This document shows, one piece after another, positions 19,387 through 28,722 of a DNA stretch of 64,000 nt (positions within the stretch are counted from its first letter, which is position 1; every line of letters starts with the position of its first letter). Both the position numbers and the translations under genes were made by a program. The stretch is from Rhodopseudomonas palustris (lineage in GTDB: Bacteria > Pseudomonadota > Alphaproteobacteria > Rhizobiales > Xanthobacteraceae): assembly GCF_013415845.1 (NCBI RefSeq), contig NZ_CP058907.1, forward strand, positions 1,736,001 to 1,800,000. Direction: 5' to 3'. The notes under the pieces were generated by a model. The model saw nothing but the letters and a program-made list of their open reading frames with translations. It was not told the DNA's origin and searched no databases.

Positions 19387-20400
19387 TCAGCCGGCATGGC
19401 GCACCGTGCGACCCTCGATCGGGTAGGCCGGGTCGTTGTAGCCGGGCGTGGAGGGATGGCCGCTCGCCACCAGGGCGTCGACCAGCGCCTCGTCGTCAGC
19501 GGTGAAGCGGTAGTCGAGCGCCCGGACGTAATCGTCCCATTGCTGCTCGGTGCGTGGGCCGGCGATCACCGAGGTCACCAGCGCGTTGTTCAGCACCCAG
19601 CCGACCGCAAACTGGACGGCGGTGGCGCCCTTGGCTTCGGCGTGGGCGCGGATCTGCTGCGCCAGCTTCAGCGATTCCGGCCGCCATTCGGTCTGCAGCA
19701 TCCGCTTGTCGGCCCGGCCGGCGCGGCTGTCCTTGTCCGGCTGCGCGTCGGGCGCGTATTTGCCGGTCAGGACGCCGCGCGCCAGCGGCGAGTAGGGGAC
19801 GATACCGAGGCCGTAGAAGCCGCAGGCCGGGATGTGCTCGACCTCCGGCATCCGGTTCATGGCGTTGTAATACGGTTGGCTGACCACCGGGCGGTCGATG
19901 CCGAGGCGGTCGCAGATGTTGCAGATTTCGGCGACGCGCCAGGCGCGATAGTTCGACACGCCAAAGTAGCGGATCTTGCCGGCGCGGATCAGGTCGCCGA
20001 TCGCCCGTACCGTTTCGTCGAGCGGCGTCGCATGGTCTTCGCGGTGCAGATAATAGATGTCGATCCAGTCGGTGCCGAGGCGCTTCAGGCTGTCGTCGGC
20101 TGCCTGAAGCACGCGGCGGCGCGACAACCCGGCACGGTTCGGTCCGTCTCCCATCGGATTGGCGACCTTGGTGGCGAGGATCCAGTGCTCGCGATGCGCC
20201 GCGATCGCGCGGCCGACCACCTGTTCGGATGCGCCCATTGAATAGACGTCGGCGGTGTCGATGAAATTGATCCCGGCGTCGCGCGCCTTATCGATAATCC
20301 GTGCCGAGGTCGGCTCGTCGGTCGCACCGCCGAACATCATGGTGCCGAGGCATAGCGGCGAGACTTTCAGGCCGCTGCGGCCGAGCGAACGATAGTCCAT
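19387..20400 (-). CDS. Aldo/keto reductase
   Basis: A 337-residue NADPH-dependent aldo/keto reductase with a TIM-barrel fold. The catalytic tetrad is complete: Asp48 and Tyr53 in FIDTADVY, Lys78 in ATKV and His119 in YYLHRED. The NADPH-binding region near the C-terminus is SVIAGPRTEQQ. It resembles the YajO/YhdN-like group that reduces small aldehydes and sugars; the physiological substrate is unknown. The ATG at 20398-20400 (MDYRSLGRSG) is the family-typical start. A palindromic repeat element separates it from the binding-protein gene upstream. Confidence 0.93.
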   Translation of the reverse strand: MDYRSLGRSGLKVSPLCLGTMMFGGATDEPTSARIIDKARDAGINFIDTADVYSMGASEQVVGRAIAAHREHWILATKVANPMGDGPNRAGLSRRRVLQAADDSLKRLGTDWIDIYYLHREDHATPLDETVRAIGDLIRAGKIRYFGVSNYRAWRVAEICNICDRLGIDRPVVSQPYYNAMNRMPEVEHIPACGFYGLGIVPYSPLARGVLTGKYAPDAQPDKDSRAGRADKRMLQTEWRPESLKLAQQIRAHAEAKGATAVQFAVGWVLNNALVTSVIAGPRTEQQWDDYVRALDYRFTADDEALVDALVASGHPSTPGYNDPAYPIEGRTVRHAG

Positions 20401-20445
20401 TGGGGGCCTCGTCTTTTGATAGTGGCATCGATCCCGGTTCTCATC

Positions 20446-20529
20446 CGTCATGGCCGGGCTTGTCCCGGCCATCCACGCCTTTGCGGGCGCTTGAAGACGT
20501 GGATGCCCGGCACAAGGCCGGGCATGACG
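20446..20529. repeat. Palindromic interspersed repeat (REP/MITE-like)
   Basis: An 84-base imperfect inverted repeat. The left arm starts CGTCATGGCCGGGCTTGTCC and the right arm ends with its near-complement (CAAGGCCGGGCATGACG); inner arms ATCCACG/CGTGGAT also pair. From memory, near-identical elements are common between genes in Bradyrhizobium and Rhodopseudomonas. It may also end transcription between the two minus-strand genes. Confidence 0.75.
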
Positions 20530-20560
20530 ATATCGGACGCGAGTGCGGCGCGACAGGGTG

Positions 20561-21769
20561 CTACTTCTTCACCAGCGAACATGCCGGATCGGGCGGGCCG
20601 AAGGCTGCATCGCCGGGGATGTGGGCCAAAATCTTATAGTAGTCCCACGGATATTTCGACTCCTCCGGGGTCTTCACCTGCACCAACATCAGGTCGTGGA
20701 CCATCAGTCCATCCTCGCGCAGTTTGCCGCCGCGGGCAAAGAAGTCGTTGACCGGTTTCTCCCGCATCTTGGCCGCGACCTTCAGGGGATCGTCGGTACC
20801 GGCGTCCTTGATCGCCTGCAGGTAATGCATGGTCGCCGAATACACGCCGGCCTGCCACATCGTCGGCATCCGGTTGATCTTGGCGAAATAGCGCTTCGAC
20901 CATTCCCGGGTCTTGTCGTCCATGTCCCAATAGAACGACGTCGTCAGCAGCAGGCCCTGCGCGGTGGGGAGGCCGAGCGAATGCACGTCGGTGATCAGCG
21001 CCAGCAGCGCCGCCATCTGCTGGCCACCCTTGAAGATGCCGAATTCGCCGCCGGTCTTGATCTCGTTGACGTTGTTGGGCGGACCGGCCGCAATACCGAT
21101 GATCTTGGCCTTCGAGGCCTGCGCCTGTAGCACGAACGACGACACGTCCGAGGTCGCGAACGGCGGTCGCACCGAGCCGAGCACCTTGCCGCCGGTCTTG
21201 GTGACCATCGCGGCGGCGTCCTTCTCCAGCGACTGGCCGAAGGCGTAGTCGTCGGTGATGAAGAACCAGGTATCGCCGCCGCGCTTCACCACCTCCTGCG
21301 CGGTGCCGACTGCCAGGGCATGCGTGTCGAATACCCATTGCATTGCGTAAGGGCTGCAGAACTTTCCGTGGAAATCCGCCGCGCCGGTCGACTGGGTGAT
21401 GAACAGCCGCTTCTTTTCATTGGCGATGTTCTGCACCGCGAGGCCGACGGCGGAGACCGGCACGTCGAGGATGAGGTCGACCTGCTCGACGTCGTACCAG
21501 CGCCGCGCCAGCGTGGCGCCAATATCGGGCTTGAGCTGATGATCGCCGACGATCACCTGGATCGGCTTGCCGAGCACGGCGCCGCCGAAATCGTCTACCG
21601 CCATCTGCGCGGCGGTGACGGAGCCCTGGCCGGTGGGCGTCGAGGCGGGGCCGTTCATGTCGGTGAGGACGCCGAGCTTGACGACGTCGTCGGAGACTTG
21701 CGCGCGGGCGATGGACGATGACAGCAGCGCAGCCGTCATCATCGCCGCCGCGATCGATCTGGCGATCAT
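20561..21769 (-). CDS. Periplasmic binding protein, branched-chain amino acid type
   Basis: A 402-residue Peripla_BP_6-family protein with a signal peptide (MIARSIAAAMMTAALLSSSI, cleavage after ARA). The mature start VSDDVVKLGVLTDMNGPAST is family-typical. AAGGGAG lies 8 bases before the ATG. It is unlike the first binding protein at 16-17 kb in detail, so the two are not a recent duplication. No transporter subunits adjoin it. The sequence resembles the SBPs that bind amides or aromatic acids, but the ligand cannot be stated. Confidence 0.9.
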   Translation of the reverse strand: MIARSIAAAMMTAALLSSSIARAQVSDDVVKLGVLTDMNGPASTPTGQGSVTAAQMAVDDFGGAVLGKPIQVIVGDHQLKPDIGATLARRWYDVEQVDLILDVPVSAVGLAVQNIANEKKRLFITQSTGAADFHGKFCSPYAMQWVFDTHALAVGTAQEVVKRGGDTWFFITDDYAFGQSLEKDAAAMVTKTGGKVLGSVRPPFATSDVSSFVLQAQASKAKIIGIAAGPPNNVNEIKTGGEFGIFKGGQQMAALLALITDVHSLGLPTAQGLLLTTSFYWDMDDKTREWSKRYFAKINRMPTMWQAGVYSATMHYLQAIKDAGTDDPLKVAAKMREKPVNDFFARGGKLREDGLMVHDLMLVQVKTPEESKYPWDYYKILAHIPGDAAFGPPDPACSLVKK

Positions 21770-21871
21770 TCGTTTCTCCCTTGTTCCGGCTCTGCGGCCG
21801 TGTTGTGATTAAGAAACTTACACCATTCTGCCGCCACCGCAATTTACCGGCGGCGCGACGACCAGGGGCCG

Positions 21872-22567
21872 ATGTTCGCGATACTGGGGTTGGGGTTTCT
21901 GCTCGGGATGCAGCATGCGCTCGAGGTCGATCACATCGCCGCGGTATCGACAATCGCGGCGCGCCGCAGCGGCGTCGCCGATATCGTCAAGCACGGATTG
22001 ACCTGGGGCCTCGGACACACGCTGACGCTGTTCCTGTTCGCCGGCATCGCGCTGGTGATCGGCCAATCGATCCCGGAGCAGATCGCCCAGCCGCTCGAAG
22101 GCGCGGTCGGCTTCATGCTGGTGGCGCTCGGCGGCCATCTGCTGTGGCGGCTTTGGCGCGACCGCGTCCATGTTCATGTCCATCAGCACGGCGACGGCGT
22201 TCGCCACCTCCATTTGCACAGCCACGCCGACCGGTTGAGCCATCACGCGCCCAGCGCGCATCAGCATGAGCACGGCTTTCGCTGGCGGACGCTGTTGGTC
22301 GGCCTGATGCACGGTATGGCCGGTTCGGCGGCCCTGTTGGTGCTAGCGGTGTCGCAGGCGCCGAGCCCGATGCAAGGGCTACTTTACGTTGCGCTGTTCG
22401 GGCTTGGTTCGATGGTCGGAATGGGAGCGCTATCGGCGGTGATCGCGGTGCCGTTGGTGATCTCGGCACGCTCGCTGACGACCGCTAACCGTCTGCTGCA
22501 GGGCGCGGTCGGTATCCTCACGATCGCGATCGGGCTGAGCACCATCCACGCGACGCTGCTAGCTTAG
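21872..22567 (+). CDS. NicO/UreH-type metal permease
   Basis: A 231-residue membrane protein with six hydrophobic segments. The first carries HALEVDH (His15 to His21), the HX4DH signature of nickel/cobalt permeases. A long cytosolic loop is packed with His (VHVHVHQHGDG, HLHLHSHADR, HQHEHG), a likely metal chelator. Members move Ni or Co, often outward or for metallocentre assembly. No urease, hydrogenase or RcnR-like gene adjoins, so metal and direction are unknown. It is divergent from the second binding-protein gene. Confidence 0.85.
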   Translation: MFAILGLGFLLGMQHALEVDHIAAVSTIAARRSGVADIVKHGLTWGLGHTLTLFLFAGIALVIGQSIPEQIAQPLEGAVGFMLVALGGHLLWRLWRDRVHVHVHQHGDGVRHLHLHSHADRLSHHAPSAHQHEHGFRWRTLLVGLMHGMAGSAALLVLAVSQAPSPMQGLLYVALFGLGSMVGMGALSAVIAVPLVISARSLTTANRLLQGAVGILTIAIGLSTIHATLLA

Positions 22568-22595
22568 CGACGCGAACCGCCTAGGCGGCGCAACG

Positions 22596-23810
22596 TCAGG
22601 CGATCTTGCGCAGCGTCTCAGGTGTGGGGAGATGGGTCTCGAGCGGCGGCTCGGGGGCGGGCTCGTACACCGCGTAGCGGTCCTTGCCGAGCTTCTTGGC
22701 GTTGTACAGCGCGACATCGGCCGCCGCGATTAGCCGCTCGGGGTGCTGGCCGATCTGCGGGGTCCACTGCGCGATGCCGATCGAGGCTGCGATCTTGATC
22801 CCAGCCTCGCCGCGCTCCGACACGGCGCGGCTCTCGTCCAGGATATAGCGGGCAATCATCGCGCCTTCGCGCAGCGTCGTGCCCGGCATTACCACGCAGA
22901 ATTCGTCGCCGCCGGCCCGGGCCAGCAGATCGCCGGGGCGCAGCCGCGACTGCGCGGCCCGCGAGAACCGACGCAGGCACTCGTCGCCTGCTGCATGGCC
23001 GTGACCGTCGTTGATCGCCTTGAAGCCGTCGAGGTCGATCGCCAGCACGGCGAACGGCTCGCCGGTGCTCATCGAGAGCGTGCACTGCTCCGACATCCGC
23101 TGCAGCAGATGCCGGCGGTTGGAGATGCCGGTGAGGTCGTCGAGCAGCGCGAGATTTTCAACTTCCGAGCGCAGCCGGTCGATCGCCATCAGCAGGAAGG
23201 CGAAATTCCAGGTCATCGACAGGAACACCAGCGCCAGCACCAACGCCGACTGGAAGTCATTGAAGTGAACCAGCGAGAGTTCGCCGCCGACGCCCATGAT
23301 CGCAGCGACGGAGCGCACCAGATAGACAGCCATGATCAGACAGGCGATCACGGCGGCCATCCGCGCGCCGGGGTTGCGACGCCCGACCTTGGACGTCACC
23401 AGCGGCAGCGTCAGGGCGATCGGGACCAACTGCGCCAGCGAATACACCAAGATCCGCATCGCCATCGAGTCGACGACGAAGATGAAGAAGGTGAGCCCGA
23501 GTGCGGCCGTGCCGGTGACGATGAACGAGGTCATCCACGGCACGCGGCGGCCGTAGAACTCGTACATGCCCATGGCTGACAAACAGCAGGCGAAGACCAC
23601 TAACGTTCCGCCGCCGATCAGCGAGAGTTCGACATTGATCACTATGCGAAGCATGCCGACGACGGAGCCGGTCGCGAGCACGAAGCAAGCCGCCGTCATG
23701 TAGCGGGCTGGCGTGAAGTTTGGATAGTTGCGGGTGACGTGGACCCACACCAGGCCCAGCGAAACGAAATTGATCAGGAAGACGATCCAGAGCGTCGGCA
23801 TGCTCAACAT
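22596..23810 (-). CDS. Membrane diguanylate cyclase
   Basis: A 404-residue protein with six to seven membrane segments in residues 1-215 and a C-terminal GGDEF domain. The active site RAGGDEFC is intact and the metal site is AIDLDGFK, so it should produce cyclic di-GMP. The N-terminal membrane part is an unnamed sensory module. The ATG at 23808-23810 is preceded by GGAGG 6 bases upstream, which favours it over the in-frame TTG at 23840. It converges with the NicO gene, only 28 bases apart. Confidence 0.92.
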   Translation of the reverse strand: MLSMPTLWIVFLINFVSLGLVWVHVTRNYPNFTPARYMTAACFVLATGSVVGMLRIVINVELSLIGGGTLVVFACCLSAMGMYEFYGRRVPWMTSFIVTGTAALGLTFFIFVVDSMAMRILVYSLAQLVPIALTLPLVTSKVGRRNPGARMAAVIACLIMAVYLVRSVAAIMGVGGELSLVHFNDFQSALVLALVFLSMTWNFAFLLMAIDRLRSEVENLALLDDLTGISNRRHLLQRMSEQCTLSMSTGEPFAVLAIDLDGFKAINDGHGHAAGDECLRRFSRAAQSRLRPGDLLARAGGDEFCVVMPGTTLREGAMIARYILDESRAVSERGEAGIKIAASIGIAQWTPQIGQHPERLIAAADVALYNAKKLGKDRYAVYEPAPEPPLETHLPTPETLRKIA

Positions 23811-24182
23811 GCGCGCCTCCGCTCGATGGAGGCCGCCCAACCTCCGATTGTTATCTGTCGCCCGCCCATGACTACTCCCAAAGTTGAGCAGAGGGTGCGC
23901 CGCGAGCGTTTAACGGAATCTGATCATGCTTCGCAAAAATACGGGTTGGTTTTGAATCAGTGAACGGCGGCGCAGCATTGCGTGACAAAGGCTATTCACT
24001 TGCCATTAACGATGCGGATTGCGCGAAATAAGCGAACAATTGTGGATAACAACGCGAAATATCTTCACCAGCCGATAGAAGCGGCAGCGAATCTGTTCCG
24101 ATCAAAACGGAGGCGGTTGCAAGATCGGCGAGCCCGGTCCCGTCTCGTGTGGCGTTAGTATCCATCAGCTCGAGAGGACGAG
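23811..24182. other. Gene-free interval upstream of the lysine-rich gene
   Basis: About 370 bases without a gene. It contains one TTATCCACA DnaA-box 9-mer on the minus strand (24041-24049), AT-rich stretches suited to promoters, and GAGAGGACG directly before the next ATG. A lone 9-mer is not evidence for an origin. Confidence 0.4.
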
Positions 24183-24380
24183 ATGGCGAAGAAAGCCAAG
24201 AAGGCGAAGACCGTCGCTAAGGCCAAGAAGGCCAAGACGGTGAAGAAGGCCGCCAAGAAGGTCACGAAGAAGGCGACCAAGAAGGCCGCCAAGAAAGCGA
24301 CGAAGAAGGCAGCCAAGAAGACCGTGAAGAAGGCCAAGACGGCTAAGAAAGCCAAGAAGGCCAAAAAGGCTAAGAAGTAA
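24183..24380 (+). CDS. Lysine/alanine-repeat histone H1-like protein
   Basis: A 65-residue protein made almost only of Lys, Ala, Thr and Val (repeats such as KKAAKKATKKA). It resembles the C-terminal tails of histone H1, AlgP/HC1-type bacterial nucleoid proteins. It should bind DNA or other polyanions without sequence specificity. GAGAGGACG lies just before the ATG and a strong hairpin follows the stop, so it is a monocistronic, well-expressed unit. The repeat makes alignment to families uninformative; function is inferred from composition. Confidence 0.8.
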   Translation: MAKKAKKAKTVAKAKKAKTVKKAAKKVTKKATKKAAKKATKKAAKKTVKKAKTAKKAKKAKKAKK

Positions 24381-24386
24381 CTGCCA

Positions 24387-24413
24387 CGGAGGCGCCCCGC
24401 GCGGGCGCCTCCG
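24387..24413 (+). terminator. Terminator of the lysine-rich gene
   Basis: A perfect 11-bp stem CGGAGGCGCCC/GGGCGCCTCCG with a 5-base loop starts 7 bases after the stop codon. No T-run follows. Confidence 0.6.
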
Positions 24414-24588
24414 CTGGCCGCCGGCGAGGATCGGCGGCGTGATGGCTGCCCGCGGCGGGGCGGCTCTGCGGCCGGCGGGCTTGCCCGAAGGCACTTTTGG
24501 GGGCATAGCCCGCTTCAAATACGGCAGCCGCTCTTATAGGGTCCGCCGACGTTCCGGCCGGCCTGCGCCGCCTAACCCCCCGAAACCG

Positions 24589-24951
24589 ATGAAGATCACC
24601 CAAGCCTTCCGCTTCGAAGCCGCCCACTATTTGCCCAACGTGCCGGAAACCCACCGCTGCAAGCGGATGCATGGGCATTCCTACCGGGTCGAACTGCAGC
24701 TCAGCGGGCCGATCAATCCGGTCACCGGCTTCGTGCTGGACTTTTTCGAGATCGAGGCCGCGTTCGGGCCGCTGCTGAAGCGGCTCGACCATTACTGTCT
24801 CAACGAGGTCGAGGGTCTGGAGAATCCGACCGCGGAGAATATCGCGATCTGGATCTGGCGCCGCACCAAGCCGGAGCTGCCGCAGCTTTGCGGCGTGCGG
24901 GTGTACGAGACCTCGGACTGCTGGGCCGATTACGCCGGCGAAGACGACTGA
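24589..24951 (+). CDS. queD: 6-carboxy-tetrahydropterin synthase (QueD/PTPS family)
   Basis: A 120-residue pterin synthase. Residues His13, His28 and His30 form the zinc site, and Cys24 in CKRMHGH is the catalytic nucleophile in the C-x3-HGH motif that marks QueD and related PTPS enzymes. QueD converts 7,8-dihydroneopterin triphosphate to 6-carboxy-tetrahydropterin, the second step of queuosine/7-deazapurine synthesis. The frame is open from 24439, but the ATG at 24589 gives the standard N-terminus (MKITQAFRFEAAH). No queC or queE adjoins. A folate-type PTPS role is possible but less likely given the CxxxHGH motif. Confidence 0.88.
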   Translation: MKITQAFRFEAAHYLPNVPETHRCKRMHGHSYRVELQLSGPINPVTGFVLDFFEIEAAFGPLLKRLDHYCLNEVEGLENPTAENIAIWIWRRTKPELPQLCGVRVYETSDCWADYAGEDD

Positions 24952-24957
24952 CGTCTG

Positions 24958-24977
24958 GGGCGGCTCAGAGGCCGCCC
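24958..24977. terminator. Hairpin between convergent queD and hemerythrin genes
   Basis: GGGCGGC and GCCGCCC pair perfectly around a 6-base loop just after the queD stop. It lacks a T-run, so it is a candidate only. Confidence 0.4.
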
Positions 24978-25017
24978 ACGTAGAAACGTCCGCGGCAGAT
25001 GTGGACCGAGGCGCCGG

Positions 25018-25608
25018 TCAGGCGCGCACCGCCGACGTCTTGCTGCGGTCGGCTGCGGTTTCCTGCTCCCAGCGCAGGATCGTCGCATACAGGTTCTGGA
25101 ACTTGCTCGCGGTCTCGCCGTCGAACATCGGATCCTTGCGATCGTCGATCCGCGCGTCGATCTTCGCCCAGTCTTCCGGGGTCAGCGTTTCGAGCGCGGC
25201 CGGGAACAGCAGCTGTTCTTCCTTCAGCATGTGGCGGCGCTGGTGCTCGATGAAGTCGCGCGCAGCGGCGTGGAAGGTCTGACGCGGAAGTTCCTGATCG
25301 GCGAGCACATCGTCCACCACCTTGGCGAAGTTCGCGAGGCGATCGACTTCCAGCTCGTGCTCTTTCTCGATGTCACCGACCGTTCCGGCGACCGCGGGAT
25401 TGCGCTCCTTCAGGATGCGATAGACGACGTCTTCCTTCGGGTGGTGACAGGCTTCCGGGTACTCCTTGAAGTACTGAATGATCGCCTGGAAGATTTCGTA
25501 GTCGGGTCGCTCGCGGCGATCGAAGACGCTGAGCTCCTGTTCGAGCACGTCGAGCAGGCGCGCGATATTGCGGTGCTCGTCGTTCAGCAATTCAATGATT
25601 CGTGACAT
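25018..25608 (-). CDS. Hemerythrin HHE-domain protein
   Basis: A 196-residue soluble four-helix protein with hemerythrin/HHE metal ligands: DEHRNIA, HHPKEDVVY, EKEHELEVDR and HMLKEEQLLFP, the pattern of a non-haem diiron site. Relatives bind oxygen or NO or repair iron-sulfur clusters (YtfE/RIC type), but the Cys-containing N-terminal RIC domain is absent. The ATG at 25606-25608 has GAGG upstream. A FixK-type box (TTGC-N6-TCAA) lies 90-103 bases upstream, which would fit expression at low oxygen. It stands alone. Confidence 0.85.
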   Translation of the reverse strand: MSRIIELLNDEHRNIARLLDVLEQELSVFDRRERPDYEIFQAIIQYFKEYPEACHHPKEDVVYRILKERNPAVAGTVGDIEKEHELEVDRLANFAKVVDDVLADQELPRQTFHAAARDFIEHQRRHMLKEEQLLFPAALETLTPEDWAKIDARIDDRKDPMFDGETASKFQNLYATILRWEQETAADRSKTSAVRA

Positions 25609-25697
25609 GGCCGACCTCGATGTCGCTATCCGCAAATACGCAACGATTTGCGGCAAACCTTCGCGACCGCAAAATACGTCCAATCGACCGCCAATCC

Positions 25698-25711
25698 TTG
25701 CGTTAGATCAA
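25698..25711. promoter_or_regulatory. FixK/FNR-type box upstream of hemerythrin gene
   Basis: TTGC-GTTAGA-TCAA matches the relaxed FixK consensus TTG(A/C)-N6-(T/G)CAA. If it acts at -41.5, transcription would start near 25663, giving a 54-base leader. Weak on its own. Confidence 0.4.
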
Positions 25712-25749
25712 CTGGACGCAGGCGGCTATCAGTCGCAACCGCGCTACTG

Positions 25750-28671
25750 TTACAACGCGGTGCGGCGCAGGCGGAGCGCGTTGCCGATCACGCTTACCGA
25801 TGACAGCGACATCGCGGCGGCGGCAATGATCGGCGACAATAACAGGCCGAAGCTCGGGTACAGAATGCCGGCGGCAATCGGGATGCCGGCTGAATTGTAC
25901 ACGAACGCAAAAAACAGGTTCTGCCGGATGTTGCGCATCGTCGCCTGCGACAATTTGCGGGCGCGAACGATGCCGCCGAGATCGCCCCTAAGCAGCGTGA
26001 CGCCGGCGCTCTCCATCGCTACGTCCGTCCCGGTTCCCATCGCGATGCCGACATCGGCTGCTGCCAGCGCCGGGGCGTCGTTGACGCCGTCGCCGGCCAT
26101 CGCGACGACGCGGCCCTGCTGCCGCAGCTTCTCGACCACCGCGCTCTTCTGATCCGGCAGTACCTCGGCTTCCACGTCGGCGATACCCAGCTTGCGAGCC
26201 ACCGCGTTCGCAGTGACGCGGTTGTCGCCGGTCAGCATGATCACCTTGATGCCATCGGCGGCGAGCGCCTTCAGAGCTTCAGGCGTCGAGGGCTTCACCG
26301 CGTCGGCGATGGCGAACAGCCCGGCGAGGCGACCGTCGATCGCGACATGCACCACGGTGTCACCGTCACCGCGCAACTGCTCGGTCTTCGCTGCGAGCGA
26401 AGCCGTGTCGATACCGAGCGAGGCGAGATACGCCGGGTTGCCGATCACCACTGTTCGGCCCGCGATCTTGCCGGTCGCGCCTTTGCCGGTCGGCGCGTCG
26501 AAATCGGTGACGTCGGCGAGATCGAGGCTGCGCTGCTTGGCGGCGCGGACGATGGCGTCGGCGAGCGGATGCTCACTGGCGCGCTCGATGCTGGCGGCAA
26601 GCCGCAACAGCTCGGTTTCATCCGTTCCATCCGCGGCCACGATCGCAACCACGCTCGGCCGGCCTTCGGTGAGCGTGCCGGTCTTGTCGATCACCAAGGT
26701 GTCGACCTTCTCCATCCGCTCCAGCGCTTCGGCATTGCGGATCAGCACGCCGGCCTGTGCGCCGCGGCCGACGCCGACCATGATCGACATCGGCGTGGCG
26801 AGGCCGAGTGCGCAGGGACAGGCGATGATCAGCACGCTAACGGCAGCGACCAGCGCGAAGGTCAGCCGCGGTTCGGGCCCGAACGCGGCCCAAGCCGCAA
26901 AGGCGGCGATCGCGGCGAGCAGCACTGCCGGCACGAACCAGCCCGCGACCAGATCGGCGACGCGCTGGATCGGGGCACGCGAGCGCTGCGCCTGCGCCAC
27001 CATCTGCACGATGCGCGACAACATGGTGTCGCGGCCGACCTGATCGGCCCGCATCACAAAGCCGCCGGACTGGTTCAGCGTGCCGGCCACAACCTTGCCG
27101 CCGGTCTCGCGACTCACCGGCATCGACTCGCCGGTCACCAGCGACTCATCCAACGTGCCGCGACCATCGAGGATGGTGCCGTCGACCGGCACCTTCTCAC
27201 CGGGACGCACGCGCAGTCTGTCGCCGACGATCAGGCTGTCGATCTCGACCTCGTGCTCGCTGCCGTCCGTGTCGATCTTGCGGGCGGTCTTCGGCGCCAG
27301 CCCGAGCAGCGCCTTGATGGCACCGGAAGTGGCCTCGCGGGCGCGCAGTTCGAGGACTTGCCCGAGCAGCACCAGCACGGTGATCACCGCCGCGGCTTCG
27401 AAATACACCGGCACGGTACCGCCATGGCCGCGGAAGGCGGGTGGGAAGAGCTGCGGCGCCACCGTCGCCACCAGGCTGTAGATGTATGCGACGCCGGTGC
27501 CCATCGCGACCAGCGTGAACATGTTGAGGTTGCGCGTCATCACCGACTGCCAGCCGCGCACGAAGAACGGCCAACCGGCCCACAGCACCACGGGGGTCGC
27601 GGAGACGAACTGGATCCAGTTCGACAGCGCCGGATCGATCAGGCCGTGGCCGCCGACGAGATGACCGCCCATCTCGAGCACAATAGCCGGCAACGCCAGC
27701 ACGAGGCCGATCCAGAACCGGCGCGTCATGTCGACGAGCTCGGGGTTCGGCGTGTCATCGAGCGACACCAATTCAGGTTCAAGCGCCATGCCGCAGATCG
27801 GGCAGGTGCCGGGGCCGACCTGGCGGATCTGCGGATCCATCGGGCAGGTGTAGATGGTGCCCTCCGGGACGTCCGCGGCCGGCTTCGCCTTGCTCTTGTC
27901 CAGATACGACACCGGATCGGCGGCGAACTTGGCTTGGCAGGCTTCGCGGCAGAAATGATAGGTCGTGCCCTTGTAGGCGAAGCGATGCTTGCTGGTGGAG
28001 GGATCGACCTTCATGCCGCACACCGGATCGATCACTTGGCCGTCGTCGGCGGCTGCGCCGTGATGGTGATCAGCGTGATCGTGCGCACCGCCGCAACAGG
28101 ACGAACTGGCTGCCTTGGCAAGGTAGCGCTGCGGGTCGGCCGCGAACTTCGTCCGGCAACCGCCGCAGCAGAAGTGATAGGTGGTGCCGTCGTGTTCGAA
28201 GCTGTGCTTGCTGGTCGCGACGTCAACCGTCATGCCGCAGACCGGATCAATCGCCTTGGTGGCGACTGGGGCTTCGCCGTGCTGATGTCCGTCGCTGCCA
28301 TGACCGCCGCAGCACGAGGACTTTGCCGGCAGCTCGGTGAGCTGATGCAGCTTCGGAGTTGCCTTCGGCGGCAGCGTGAACGGGTTGGCGGCCTTGGCCA
28401 GAACGCCGGCCGGATCGGCTGAAAAAGTATCGCGGCAACCGCCGCAGCAGAAATAGTAGGTCTGGCCGTCGTGATCGAAACGGTGCTGCGCCGTCGCGGT
28501 GTCGACGGTCATGCCGCACACCGGATCGATCGCCGTTGCCGCGTTGCGCGCCGCAACGCTCCCGGCGCCGCCGCAGCAAGACGAGGTCGCCGGCGCGTTT
28601 GCGCCCGCCGAACCGCAGCAACCCGTGTTCTCGACGGAGGCGTCGTGCCCCGCATGTTCCGCGTCGCGCAT
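25750..28671 (-). CDS. Copper-translocating P-type ATPase with three YHS domains
   Basis: A 973-residue P1B-type ATPase that should export Cu(I). Residues 48-94, 141-187 and 214-259 are three YHS metal-binding domains (each DPVCGM...H...FCxxxC). Cys-Cys-Gly-Gly motifs and His-rich linkers lie between them. Residues 274-300 are a heavy-metal-binding CPM...CPICGM domain. The pump core has TGES, ACPCALG with Cys618 and Cys620, the phosphorylated Asp662 in DKTGT, SEHPLA and GDGVNDAP. The frame is open to 28752, but an ATG at 28698 would lie in the CsoR operator; ATG 28671 has AGGGTGA about 8 bases upstream and is preferred. It is divergent from csoR. Confidence 0.95.
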   Translation of the reverse strand: MRDAEHAGHDASVENTGCCGSAGANAPATSSCCGGAGSVAARNAATAIDPVCGMTVDTATAQHRFDHDGQTYYFCCGGCRDTFSADPAGVLAKAANPFTLPPKATPKLHQLTELPAKSSCCGGHGSDGHQHGEAPVATKAIDPVCGMTVDVATSKHSFEHDGTTYHFCCGGCRTKFAADPQRYLAKAASSSCCGGAHDHADHHHGAAADDGQVIDPVCGMKVDPSTSKHRFAYKGTTYHFCREACQAKFAADPVSYLDKSKAKPAADVPEGTIYTCPMDPQIRQVGPGTCPICGMALEPELVSLDDTPNPELVDMTRRFWIGLVLALPAIVLEMGGHLVGGHGLIDPALSNWIQFVSATPVVLWAGWPFFVRGWQSVMTRNLNMFTLVAMGTGVAYIYSLVATVAPQLFPPAFRGHGGTVPVYFEAAAVITVLVLLGQVLELRAREATSGAIKALLGLAPKTARKIDTDGSEHEVEIDSLIVGDRLRVRPGEKVPVDGTILDGRGTLDESLVTGESMPVSRETGGKVVAGTLNQSGGFVMRADQVGRDTMLSRIVQMVAQAQRSRAPIQRVADLVAGWFVPAVLLAAIAAFAAWAAFGPEPRLTFALVAAVSVLIIACPCALGLATPMSIMVGVGRGAQAGVLIRNAEALERMEKVDTLVIDKTGTLTEGRPSVVAIVAADGTDETELLRLAASIERASEHPLADAIVRAAKQRSLDLADVTDFDAPTGKGATGKIAGRTVVIGNPAYLASLGIDTASLAAKTEQLRGDGDTVVHVAIDGRLAGLFAIADAVKPSTPEALKALAADGIKVIMLTGDNRVTANAVARKLGIADVEAEVLPDQKSAVVEKLRQQGRVVAMAGDGVNDAPALAAADVGIAMGTGTDVAMESAGVTLLRGDLGGIVRARKLSQATMRNIRQNLFFAFVYNSAGIPIAAGILYPSFGLLLSPIIAAAAMSLSSVSVIGNALRLRRTAL

Positions 28672-28696
28672 TGCGTCACCCTGGCGCTTGTAACCC

Positions 28697-28713
28697 ATAC
28701 CGTGTAGGGGTAT
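28697..28713. promoter_or_regulatory. CsoR-type operator
   Basis: ATACC-GTGTAGG-GGTAT has perfect 5-base arms and matches the ATACCC/GGGTAT style of copper CsoR operators. It lies between the divergent copper ATPase and csoR genes, 9 bases before the csoR ATG, so it could control both. Confidence 0.7.
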
Positions 28714-28722
28714 ATATCCGGC

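Noticed and set aside
24041..24049. A TTATCCACA DnaA-box 9-mer as evidence of a replication origin
   Set aside because: Only one copy was noticed, with no AT-rich unwinding region or dnaA/hemE-type neighbours; one such 9-mer is expected by chance in a window of this size.
24414..24588. Possible preQ1 riboswitch before queD
   Set aside because: The GC-rich leader shows no preQ1 aptamer sequence that I can recognise.
26347..28422. A 690-codon plus-strand frame antisense to the copper ATPase
   Set aside because: Shadow of a secure gene; no motif and no start signal.
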